From assembly GCF_035317345.1 (NCBI RefSeq), contig NZ_JAYKTU010000002.1: 64,000 bases of DNA; one strand, given 5' to 3'. The translations under genes were made by a program, and so were the position numbers. The stretch comes from Cellvibrio fontiphilus (GTDB lineage: Bacteria > Pseudomonadota > Gammaproteobacteria > Pseudomonadales > Cellvibrionaceae). Below the pieces are notes generated by a model. That model was not told where the DNA came from and did not search any database. It saw only the letters and a program-made list of their open reading frames with translations. Shown one piece after another: positions 53,242-61,579 of the stretch; positions within the stretch are counted from its first letter, which is position 1, and each line of letters opens with the position of its first letter.

Positions 53242-53375
53242 ATTAATGTTTGAAAATGCGTAGATTGGAAGAGCTCAGCGACTTCCGGCATACAGAAATA
53301 ATTGCATTCGAAACTCTTCAATGGACGACCATTGTCGTATTAAAAACCCAGCAGGACGACCTGCCGGAGCAGAGC

Positions 53376-56300
53376 ATGTTTACTAAAGTATTAATCGCCA
53401 ACCGTGGCGCCATTGCCACCCGTATCATTCGCACGCTGAAAAAACTCAATATTGTGGCTGTTGCCGTTTACGCCGAAGCCGATGCTGACTCCCTGCATGT
53501 GCGCCTCGCCGATGAAGCCTATTGTTTAGGCGAAGGCGCAGCAGCACAGACCTATTTGGATCGTCAAAAAATAATTGCGATTGCACAGCAAACCGGTGCT
53601 CAGGCTATTCATCCCGGCTATGGTTTTTTAAGTGAAAATGCCAGGTTTGTGGCTGAATGTGAAGCCGCCGGTTTGGTATTTATTGGGCCCACCGCCGAGC
53701 AAATGCTCACCTTTGGTTTAAAACACAAAGCGCGCGAGCTGGCGCAAGCTGCTGGTGTGCCGCTCTGCCCCGGCACCGATTTATTAACCGACCTGGCTGC
53801 TGCCAAAAAAGCCGCACAGCAAATTGGTTATCCAGTCATGTTAAAAAGTACCGCAGGCGGCGGTGGTATAGGCATGCAGTTATGCAGTAGCGAAGCGGAT
53901 TTAACCAGTGCGTTTGATTCCGTTAAACGCTTGGGAAAAAATAATTTTGCGGACGATGGTGTATTTTTAGAAAAATTTATCGCCGCCGCGCGCCATATTG
54001 AAGTGCAAGTGTTTGGCGATGGCAATGGCAAGGCGGTAGCGATTGGCGAGCGCGATTGTTCCAGCCAGCGCCGCAATCAAAAAGTCATTGAAGAATGCCC
54101 CGCACCCAATTTGCCGGATATCCAGCGTAATGCAATGCAACGTACCGCTGAACAGTTACTCGCCTCGGTGAATTATCGCAACGCCGGCACGGTAGAATTT
54201 ATTTACGATTCCAATACGCAACAATTTTATTTTTTGGAAGTCAACACTCGCCTGCAAGTAGAACATGGCGTGACTGAGGAAGTGTTTGGTGTAGATTTAG
54301 TAGAGTGGATGCTACGCCAGGCAGCGAATGAATTAGGTGATATCCAAGCACTGAGCGCAGCCTTATCGCCGCGCGGCCATGCCATTCAAGTGCGCGTCTA
54401 CGCGGAAGATCCGGCGCTGAACTTTCAACCCTGTGCTGGTCTGTTAAGCAAAGTCGAATTTCCACCAACTCATCAACAGCTGCGCATCGACCACTGGATT
54501 GAAAGTGGTATAGAAGTACCCGCCTACTTTGACCCCATGCTGGCCAAAATCATCGTCAAAGGCAAGGACCGCAACCAAGCGCTGAACAATTTGACGCTTG
54601 CGCTGGATAATACCTACCTCTACGGCATAGAAACCAATATCGGCTATTTACGCTGCCTGTTAAAAGATGAAACGCTATTGCACGGCCGCATGACCACTCG
54701 CTATTTAAATAATTTTGTATTTACACCTGCGCGCATTGATGTGCTGCAAGGCGGCACACAGACCACTATTCAGGACTTCCCCGGGCGCACTGGTTACTGG
54801 CATGTCGGCGTGCCCACCTCCGGGCCATTTGATAATTATTCGTTTCGTTTGGCGAATCGCTTGATCGGCAACAGCGAAACCGCCGCCGGTTTGGAAATTA
54901 CTCTGCAAGGACCAAGCTTAAAATTTAATTGCGATACCCGAATTGTATTAACCGGCGCGAGTATCGAGGCAAAAATCAATGAACAGAGCATCGCGCTGTA
55001 TCAAGTCGTCGCCATCAAAGCCGGGCAAATTTTGCAGCTGGGGCGTATTAGCGACAGAGGTGTGCGCACTTATCTTGCAGTTGCCGGTGGCATTCAATGT
55101 CCGGATTATTTGGGTGCAAAATCTACCTTTACCCTAGGTCAGTTTGGCGGTCATAACGGGCGGGCTTTACGTACCGGCGATGTGCTCGCACTCAGTGCAG
55201 ATGAATGCAACCCGGCAATCAATACACCTGAATTTAGTGCCGCATTAACAACTGACATTAGCAACCATTGGCAAATGCGCGTTATTTATGGGCCACACGG
55301 CGCGCCGGATTTTTTCACTGAAAAAGATATCAACACTTTTTTTACTACCGACTGGGAGGTTCACTACAACTCCAGTCGCACCGGTGTGCGTTTAATTGGC
55401 CCCAAACCCGAATGGGCGCGCAGCTCCGGCGGTGAAGCCGGCATGCACCCCTCAAACATTCACGATAACGCCTACGCCTTTGGAACGGTGGACTTCACTG
55501 GCGACATGCCCGTTATTCTCGGGCCAGACGGACCATCACTCGGCGGTTTTGTTTGCCCAGCCACAGTGATTAGCGCCGATTTATGGAAACTCGGCCAAGT
55601 ACGCGCGGGCGATAAAATTCGTTTTATCCCAGTGACTGTCGCCGATGCTGTAGCTATTGAAAAAAATCAAAACCAATCCTTACTCACACTGGAACCACAG
55701 CCCTGTCACTGGCGCATGACGATCCCAACATCACCTATTGTTAAAACTCTGGAGGCTGCTGAATTCGGTGAAAACATTGTTTATCGTGTAGCGGGCGATC
55801 ATTTTCTGCTAGTTGAATACGGCGCGCTGGAGCTGGATATTAAACTGCGTTTCCGCGCTCATGCACTGATGCAATGGTTGGAAAAAAATACCCTCAATGG
55901 TTTGCGCGAATTAACACCGGGGATCCGCTCGCTGCAAATTCATTATGACAACCAGCAGTTATCGCTCGCGCAATTATTAGTGCACCTTGAACGTGGCGAG
56001 CGCGAGCTGATGACACAACTCGCACAACTGAGTGTACCTTCACGCATTGTGCATTTACCCCTCAGCTGGGATGACGAAGCTTGTCAGCTCGCCGTACAAA
56101 AATATATGCAATCCGTGCGCGCCAATGCTCCCTGGTGCCCCAGCAACCTGGAATTTATTCGCCGCATTAACGGTTTGGATTCTATCGCGGAGGTAAAACA
56201 GATTTTATTTAATGCCTCCTATTTGGTGATGGGGCTGGGCGACGTGTATTTGGGCGCGCCAGTTGCAACGCCGATTGATCCACGCCATAGGTTAGTCACC

Positions 56301-56984
56301 ACCAAGTACAACCCTGCGCGCACCTGGACCGCCGAAAACTCCGTCGGTATCGGCGGCTCTTATTTGTGTATTTACGGCATGGAAGGCCCGGGTGGCTATC
56401 AATTTGTGGGGCGCACCCTGCAAATGTGGAATCGCTATCGCCAAACGACTGAATTTAAACAGCCCTGGTTATTGAACTTCTTCGATCAAATTCGTTTTTA
56501 TGAAGTGAGCGCCGAAGAACTTAAAACCATTCGCAAAAATTTTCCTCAGGGCCGCTACCCCATTAAAATTGAAGAGAGTCATTTCAGCTTGAGTGAATAC
56601 CTGAATTTTATTGGGCATAACCAAGAGTCTATTGCACAATTTACCCAACAACGTGAGCAAGCCTTTGATGAAGAGCTAGCGCGTTGGCATGCCAATGGCC
56701 AATTCAATTACGAGCAAGTCGAGCTGACCGAAGAAGATGGCGACACCGAGTTGCCTGAGCAGGCTATTCGCGTCGACAGCTCGGTTTCTGGCAGTGTATG
56801 GCAGACCCAAGTCGCTGTTGGGCAAGTAGTACAAGCAGGCGATGTATTGCTGATTTTGGAATCCATGAAAATGGAAATTAACATCACCGCTCACTGCGCA
56901 GGCAAAGTCACTCATTTATTAAAAGCCGATGGCGCGCGCGTACAAGCAGGACAAACGCTGGTAGTGTTGGAACCGCTGGAATAG
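53376..56984 (+). CDS. Biotin-dependent guanidine/urea carboxylase
   Basis: 1,202 residues from the ATG at 53376 with GGAG six bases upstream; the frame extends upstream from 53250 without homology and is not used. Domains in order: biotin carboxylase (about 1-450, ATP-grasp with MLKSTAGGGGIGM, HIEVQVFGDGNG, FLEVNTRLQVEHGVTE), KipA-like carboxyltransferase half (about 450-790, TIQDFPGRTGYWHVGVPTSGP), KipI-like half (about 790-1090, DPRHRLVTTKYNPARTWTAE), and the biotinyl domain with Lys1165 in ESMKME. Carboxylates guanidine or urea; the riboswitch and DUF1989 genes favour guanidine. One active-site position (Asp in urea, Asn in guanidine carboxylases, as I recall) would settle it, but I could not place it reliably by eye. 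Confidence 0.9.
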   Translation: MFTKVLIANRGAIATRIIRTLKKLNIVAVAVYAEADADSLHVRLADEAYCLGEGAAAQTYLDRQKIIAIAQQTGAQAIHPGYGFLSENARFVAECEAAGLVFIGPTAEQMLTFGLKHKARELAQAAGVPLCPGTDLLTDLAAAKKAAQQIGYPVMLKSTAGGGGIGMQLCSSEADLTSAFDSVKRLGKNNFADDGVFLEKFIAAARHIEVQVFGDGNGKAVAIGERDCSSQRRNQKVIEECPAPNLPDIQRNAMQRTAEQLLASVNYRNAGTVEFIYDSNTQQFYFLEVNTRLQVEHGVTEEVFGVDLVEWMLRQAANELGDIQALSAALSPRGHAIQVRVYAEDPALNFQPCAGLLSKVEFPPTHQQLRIDHWIESGIEVPAYFDPMLAKIIVKGKDRNQALNNLTLALDNTYLYGIETNIGYLRCLLKDETLLHGRMTTRYLNNFVFTPARIDVLQGGTQTTIQDFPGRTGYWHVGVPTSGPFDNYSFRLANRLIGNSETAAGLEITLQGPSLKFNCDTRIVLTGASIEAKINEQSIALYQVVAIKAGQILQLGRISDRGVRTYLAVAGGIQCPDYLGAKSTFTLGQFGGHNGRALRTGDVLALSADECNPAINTPEFSAALTTDISNHWQMRVIYGPHGAPDFFTEKDINTFFTTDWEVHYNSSRTGVRLIGPKPEWARSSGGEAGMHPSNIHDNAYAFGTVDFTGDMPVILGPDGPSLGGFVCPATVISADLWKLGQVRAGDKIRFIPVTVADAVAIEKNQNQSLLTLEPQPCHWRMTIPTSPIVKTLEAAEFGENIVYRVAGDHFLLVEYGALELDIKLRFRAHALMQWLEKNTLNGLRELTPGIRSLQIHYDNQQLSLAQLLVHLERGERELMTQLAQLSVPSRIVHLPLSWDDEACQLAVQKYMQSVRANAPWCPSNLEFIRRINGLDSIAEVKQILFNASYLVMGLGDVYLGAPVATPIDPRHRLVTTKYNPARTWTAENSVGIGGSYLCIYGMEGPGGYQFVGRTLQMWNRYRQTTEFKQPWLLNFFDQIRFYEVSAEELKTIRKNFPQGRYPIKIEESHFSLSEYLNFIGHNQESIAQFTQQREQAFDEELARWHANGQFNYEQVELTEEDGDTELPEQAIRVDSSVSGSVWQTQVAVGQVVQAGDVLLILESMKMEINITAHCAGKVTHLLKADGARVQAGQTLVVLEPLE

Positions 56985-57022
56985 TGCTGGAACCATTGGG
57001 ATAAATCGCGTTTACCAGAAGC

Positions 57023-57050
57023 AAAAAAACCGGCAGATGCCGGTTTTTTT
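57023..57050. terminator. Bidirectional terminator ending the guanidine operon
   Basis: AAAAAAACCGGC (57023-57034) pairs with GCCGGTTTTTTT (57039-57050) around AGAT. It serves both the carboxylase (+) and the DUF1631 gene (-). Confidence 0.9.
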
Positions 57051-57110
57051 GCTAATTCAAGCAATTGAATACTTGCCTTGGTGATTAATCAAACACCATC
57101 ACCTCATAGG

Positions 57111-59513
57111 TTAACCCAAACTACGTTGATCACGCAGGCTGCCAATAACAGCTTCCAAGGCACGATCAAACAACATACCGTCATCCAATATGGTTAGACG
57201 TTTGGTTTGCAGGGCAATTGCCAAACTTTCGCGGCTTTCCTCCGCTACTTTCATACCGGAGCGATTAACAAAAATATATTTACCAACCGAGCGAATAATC
57301 GCCGCTAAACGACAGCGATATTTTTCACCAGCTTCACCCTGCATTTCAAACCAAGTGCCTTGAGTAATGTTATTAACCAGCGCCAGGTGTTGAGGGTCGG
57401 CCACAATAGCTTCAACCACTGGTTCAACTATTTGCTCAACCAGAGTTGAATCCACAGCTTGCTCAATAACGACTGGCGATGGCTGTGCCTGAACCTCACT
57501 CACAACAGGCTCACTCTCAGCCAGAGCCGGTGCTTCAACTACTGGCTTTTCCACAACCGGTGTAATTATCGCTTGGGATCTGGCCTGGGCATCAGCCATA
57601 GCCGCTTTCATACTTGCCGCTTTTGCAGCCATTTCCTGCGCCTTTGCAGCGACATCAACAGCGGGCGCAGAGGGTGCAACAGGTTTGGTATCACCACGCA
57701 ATCTAGCTAAATGAACCATTTCAAGCTGCTTGAACAAATTGCCGGTTTCAAACGGGCTAAATGAAATACTTTCCAAACCGGTGCGCAGCTTTTGCAAGAG
57801 TTCAGGCACTAGCTTCAATAGTTTTTGACGGTTATCGCCCTCCATAGGGGCAACAACACTCCACACCAACTGCTGGGCTGTAAGGGTACAACGGCGCCAT
57901 TCATCACTCTCAACGCCCTGCTTCAGTGAGGTAATGAACATTACGTTTGCCCAGGCTTCACGCAGCAATTTAGTCACTGCCAGTGGCAGGTCGCGCCCTT
58001 GGGTGATGCGATTTAATTCTGCATCAACCTGTGCACGAGCGCGCTCTGATTTTGCTTTGCCATCTTCCGCATCAATCGTGCGCTGCTCAAGAATTTGTGC
58101 GCGACGTTTTTCCTTGTCCAGATAGGAGCGAAAATCAACCAACAACCGCTCAAATAACCCAATATCTGTATCGAACTCAGCGACTATGGTTTGTACCATC
58201 TCTTCCATTTTAGCGAAGAGGGTATCTTTACGTTGATTCTCCTCGGTGGGTTCTTGCCACCCCAGACAAGCCATAGCCATTTCATTCAGCAATCTACGCG
58301 CAGGGTGTCCGCCTTTACTGAAAAAAGTTTTATCTGCAATGGCCACTTTAACCATGGGAATTTGCAGGCGACCAATAAGCACCTTCATGGGCGCCGCCAA
58401 ATTGCGGTCATCCAATATAAACTCAAACATCATACTCACCAGATTGATAACATCATCATCAACCTGATTAATAGCTGCAGCTGTTTGAGTTTCATTGCGT
58501 AAAAGTTCGGTAAGAAAACTACGCAAGTTGGTGGGCGCTGCAGCATTAGCCGTAAGACTATTTTGCTGTTGCGCGAGCGACAGCATTTTTATTAGATCCT
58601 GGGTATTTATCTCCTCACCGGGAACCTGATTGCGTGGCGCACGATTACTGCCCAGCAAGTTGCGCAACTGGTGTAATACCTGCTGCGTTTGGTCGTCATA
58701 ATGACTCAAGCCAGCTTTTAACTGCGCAGTGAGTCCATCACCAAAGCTATCTGCATGAGAGGATGTATCGGGGCGCTTTACCGGGCGCAACTCGGACTTA
58801 AGGGAAGGCAGGATATTCGCATCAATCAAGGTCTGGTTGAGCACCTCAAAAAGCTTGCCCAGCTTACCCATCATCACATTATCAAAAATCTTATACATCA
58901 CCAGTTTAGCCTTGAGATCAATACTCAACGATTCGGCCGCATCGGTAAACGCACTGCAAATAACATCAACGCCCAATGGATTATTTTTTTGATAAACCTT
59001 GGTTGGAACCAAATGATCAATGCGCAAAGTGAGGTGCTGGATTAACTCAGCGAATTGCTCGTTGGCTTTATTCACCATACCTTCAATGGCAACCATTTCT
59101 TCCAGTTCGTCATTTTTTACAATCGACAACTCGTCCAGCGCAACAGCCCGTTCTGCGGAGCGCTTTTCATCTTTATAAGCCGTTGGATCTAACAGCCGTG
59201 CAAAACTGATATCGATAGTGCGAAAAAAAGAATTTTCTATGGCGCGACGACGAATACGAACTTCGCGCATAGAGTCAAAAAAGATGTTTTGATCCTGATT
59301 GTTGTTGGCCTTGTCCGCCAGTTCAAACATGGCATCATCAATGCGGTCGAACAGTTCGCGAAGATGCAACTGCAGTTGCTGGCGAGCCTTGTCGCGCAAC
59401 GCGTGAATAGGCGCTGGCAAGCGCGCCAAAACCACTGGTTGATTAACCGGGGCGGGACGATCAGGAACTAACTGAACCACCTTATTGGTATCTGATTTCA
59501 TCTGTTCGCTCAT
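57111..59513 (-). CDS. DUF1631 family protein (second copy)
   Basis: 800 residues of DUF1631, resembling the protein at 45896-48328 in order of blocks: N-terminal helical region, HPARRLLNEMAMACLGW near 420, a charged KRRAQILEQRTIDAEDGKAK helix, an Ala/Val/Pro-rich linker at about 600-690 that looks disordered, and the C-terminal beta segment QGTWFEMQGEAGEKYRC. No catalytic motif is evident. Unlike the first copy, no PilZ-like gene follows. It is divergent from nadC, an arrangement also found in Pseudomonas. Function unknown. Confidence 0.85.
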   Translation of the reverse strand: MSEQMKSDTNKVVQLVPDRPAPVNQPVVLARLPAPIHALRDKARQQLQLHLRELFDRIDDAMFELADKANNNQDQNIFFDSMREVRIRRRAIENSFFRTIDISFARLLDPTAYKDEKRSAERAVALDELSIVKNDELEEMVAIEGMVNKANEQFAELIQHLTLRIDHLVPTKVYQKNNPLGVDVICSAFTDAAESLSIDLKAKLVMYKIFDNVMMGKLGKLFEVLNQTLIDANILPSLKSELRPVKRPDTSSHADSFGDGLTAQLKAGLSHYDDQTQQVLHQLRNLLGSNRAPRNQVPGEEINTQDLIKMLSLAQQQNSLTANAAAPTNLRSFLTELLRNETQTAAAINQVDDDVINLVSMMFEFILDDRNLAAPMKVLIGRLQIPMVKVAIADKTFFSKGGHPARRLLNEMAMACLGWQEPTEENQRKDTLFAKMEEMVQTIVAEFDTDIGLFERLLVDFRSYLDKEKRRAQILEQRTIDAEDGKAKSERARAQVDAELNRITQGRDLPLAVTKLLREAWANVMFITSLKQGVESDEWRRCTLTAQQLVWSVVAPMEGDNRQKLLKLVPELLQKLRTGLESISFSPFETGNLFKQLEMVHLARLRGDTKPVAPSAPAVDVAAKAQEMAAKAASMKAAMADAQARSQAIITPVVEKPVVEAPALAESEPVVSEVQAQPSPVVIEQAVDSTLVEQIVEPVVEAIVADPQHLALVNNITQGTWFEMQGEAGEKYRCRLAAIIRSVGKYIFVNRSGMKVAEESRESLAIALQTKRLTILDDGMLFDRALEAVIGSLRDQRSLG

Positions 59514-59730
59514 GGTGAATTACCAGAAAAGTAAACCTCTATACGAGAAGTATAACGAAGCAAAAGACACATCAAGCGGGCAAATGATAAGATCGAGAGA
59601 CATATCACAAATGGCTATAACCATACCTTTGGCTTACCCCTTTTAAAGTTCCTTTTGGAATTAGCGGATGTTTAGGGCGCCAAAAAGACGATTTATCAGC
59701 CTTTTCTGGCTATTTTTTGGACACCCCAAA

Positions 59731-60585
59731 ATGACTTCACCACACAAAATCCAACCGGAAACCCTCAGCGCCGATATCCAGCAGTCTGTCGCATTTGCAT
59801 TACAAGAGGACATCGGCTCGGGTGACATTACCGCCAAACTCATCCCCACTGAAGAATATGCAAGCGCAAAAGTTATTACTCGCGAAACCTGCATATTTTG
59901 CGGTAGAGCATGGGTTGAAGCGGTATTTCGGCAGATCGATCCAGAAGTGCGTATTGACTGGGCAATTGACGATGGGCAGTTGGCGCAGGCAAATAGCACC
60001 CTGTTTACGCTGCATGGAAAAGCCCGCAGCCTGCTGACCGGAGAGCGCACCGCATTAAACTTTGTACAAACCCTGTCCGGCACTGCCACCAGCAGCCACT
60101 TCTTTGCCCAAAAAGTTGCACATACGCAGGTGAAACTACTGGATACCCGCAAAACCATTCCCGGCCTGCGCACCGCACAAAAATATGCCGTAGCTTGCGG
60201 CGGCTGCCACAATCATCGCATAGGTTTGTATGATGCTTTTCTAATAAAGGAAAACCACATAGCCGCCTGCGGCAGCATCAGCCAAGCCGTTGCCAAAGCC
60301 CATGAAATTGCACCCGGCAAACCGGTTGAGGTGGAAGTAGAAAACTTTGCGGAATTAGAAGAAGCACTAGCAGCAGGCGCCGACATTATCATGCTGGATA
60401 ACTTCACAATTGAAGGAATGAAACAAGCTGTTGCGATTAATGCAGGAAAAGCAAAACTGGAGGCATCGGGTAATATCAACGAACACACCCTCATCCCCAC
60501 CGCCGAAACCGGCGTGGACTATATTTCTATCGGCGCCCTAACCAAGCATTGCAAAGCGGTGGATTTATCCATGAGGCTTGAGTGA
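59731..60585 (+). CDS. nadC: Nicotinate-nucleotide pyrophosphorylase (carboxylating)
   Basis: 284 residues from the ATG at 59731; an ATG at 59668 would add 21 residues unlike the family. NadC makes nicotinate mononucleotide from quinolinate and PRPP in NAD synthesis. Conserved parts: ALQEDIGSGDITAKLIP, LLTGERTALNFVQTLSG, LLDTRKTIPGLRTAQKYAVACGG, HNHRIGLYDAFLIKENH, VEVEVENFAELEEAL, ADIIMLDNF, LEASGNIN and ETGVDYISIGALTKH. The gene is intact, but a decayed second copy of its last ~50 codons lies at 61405-61566. Its TGA overlaps the ATG of mntA (TGATG). Confidence 0.94.
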   Translation: MTSPHKIQPETLSADIQQSVAFALQEDIGSGDITAKLIPTEEYASAKVITRETCIFCGRAWVEAVFRQIDPEVRIDWAIDDGQLAQANSTLFTLHGKARSLLTGERTALNFVQTLSGTATSSHFFAQKVAHTQVKLLDTRKTIPGLRTAQKYAVACGGCHNHRIGLYDAFLIKENHIAACGSISQAVAKAHEIAPGKPVEVEVENFAELEEALAAGADIIMLDNFTIEGMKQAVAINAGKAKLEASGNINEHTLIPTAETGVDYISIGALTKHCKAVDLSMRLE

Positions 60586-60965
60586 TGGAACAGCAAAACA
60601 TTCTTTCAGTATTAGAAAAATATCCAGAAATAAACACAGCCTATATTTTCGGCTCGGTCGCCAAAGGAACAGCAAGACCGAATAGTGACCTGGACATTGC
60701 CGCCCAAAGTGAAAAGGCGCTCACTACCGAACAACATATATCACTTGTTGAAGATTTGGCGCTGGCAACTGGCCGCCCTATCGATTTGATTGATCTAAAA
60801 ACTGCAGGCGAGCCATTACTCGGGGAAATTCTGCAGGGAAAAAAACTGCTTGGAAGTGACTCAAATCATGCCGAATTAATTAAACGCCACCTATTTGATA
60901 GTGCAGACTTTTTACCTTATGTAGAGCGAATGCTGGCGGAGCGAAGAGCACAATGGACAAAATAA
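60585..60965 (+). CDS. mntA: MNT-type nucleotidyltransferase antitoxin
   Basis: 126 residues from the ATG at 60585; GAGG at 60573-60576 lies inside the end of nadC. The minimal nucleotidyltransferase motif GS-x10-D-x-D is present as Gly23-Ser24 and Asp35/Asp37 in FGSVAKGTARPNSDLDIA. In the HepT/MntA (type VII) systems, MntA inactivates HepT by adding AMP groups to a Tyr. It overlaps the hepT frame by 13 bases. It appears intact. GC content is lower than in nadC, which fits acquisition. Confidence 0.9.
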   Translation: MEQQNILSVLEKYPEINTAYIFGSVAKGTARPNSDLDIAAQSEKALTTEQHISLVEDLALATGRPIDLIDLKTAGEPLLGEILQGKKLLGSDSNHAELIKRHLFDSADFLPYVERMLAERRAQWTK

Positions 60966-61392
60966 TTATCAATAAAAAACTGGATTCACTTTATCGCTGT
61001 ATTAAACGGATTGAAGACAAATGTCCGGCAAATGCGAGCGAACTTAAACTTAATATTGATCTGCAAGACGTTATTGTGCTTAACCTAAGCCGCGCCGTGC
61101 AATTGTGTGTGGATATAGCCGCACACTCACTAACAAGCTCCAGCCAGCCCGTACCAAACACCATGAGTGAAACATTTCAGCGCCTTGCAGAACAAAACCT
61201 GATTAGCAACCATCTCGCCGACCGTTTAAAAAATCGGCCGGCTTCCGCAATTTAGCGGTACATAACCATCACAATTTGAACTGGGATATTGTATTTGCTG
61301 TTGCATCAAAACATTTGGAGGATTTTAAAGAGTTTGCCAGAAATATAAGACCAACACAGGCTCATAAAAAATCATCAATAGCATCCAAATGA
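60953..61392 (+). pseudogene. hepT: HepT-type HEPN toxin, out of frame at a UUUAAAA heptamer
   Basis: The initial frame (ATG 60953) gives 100 residues and stops at 61255 without the HEPN active site. Shifting by -1 at T TTA AAA (61225-61231) gives a 146-residue protein ending at 61392 that reads SAGFRNLAVHN and matches full HepT, including the R-x4-H RNase motif (Arg99, His104). The position of the AMPylated Tyr in the R-x4-H-x-Y motif is His here. Either one A is missing from the A6 run (decay or sequencing error) or a programmed or slippage shift makes the full toxin. It overlaps mntA. Confidence 0.85.
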
Positions 61393-61404
61393 TGCAATAC
61401 CATA

Positions 61405-61566
61405 ACATAACAAAAGCCGTTGCCATTAACTCAGTCAAAGCAAAACCGGGACCTCAGGCAATATGAATGAACAAACCTGTTACCAACAGCAGAAACAGGG
61501 ATTGATTTCATTTCGACTGGTGCTTTGACTAAACATTGTGAGACAGTAGATTTATTGATGCGGTTT
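61405..61566 (+). pseudogene. Decayed second copy of the nadC 3' end
   Basis: The conceptual translation, allowing two or three frame changes, reads KAVAINSVKAK, then SGNMNEQT, then LLPTAETGIDFISTGALTKH and CETVDLLMRF. This aligns codon by codon with the NadC C-terminus (QAVAINAGKAK, SGNINEHT, LIPTAETGVDYISIGALTKH, CKAVDLSMRL). It has no start and contains stops. It lies 12 bases past hepT in the same orientation, so the MntA/HepT genes sit between two nadC 3' ends. The copies have diverged considerably, so the event is either old or the two tails come from different species. Confidence 0.9.
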
Positions 61567-61579
61567 TTATATCTGCACG

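Noticed and set aside
53250..53375. 42-residue N-terminal extension of the carboxylase
   Set aside because: Biotin carboxylase domains begin with the FTKVLIANRG stretch; GGAG before 53376 supports that start and the extension has no homology.
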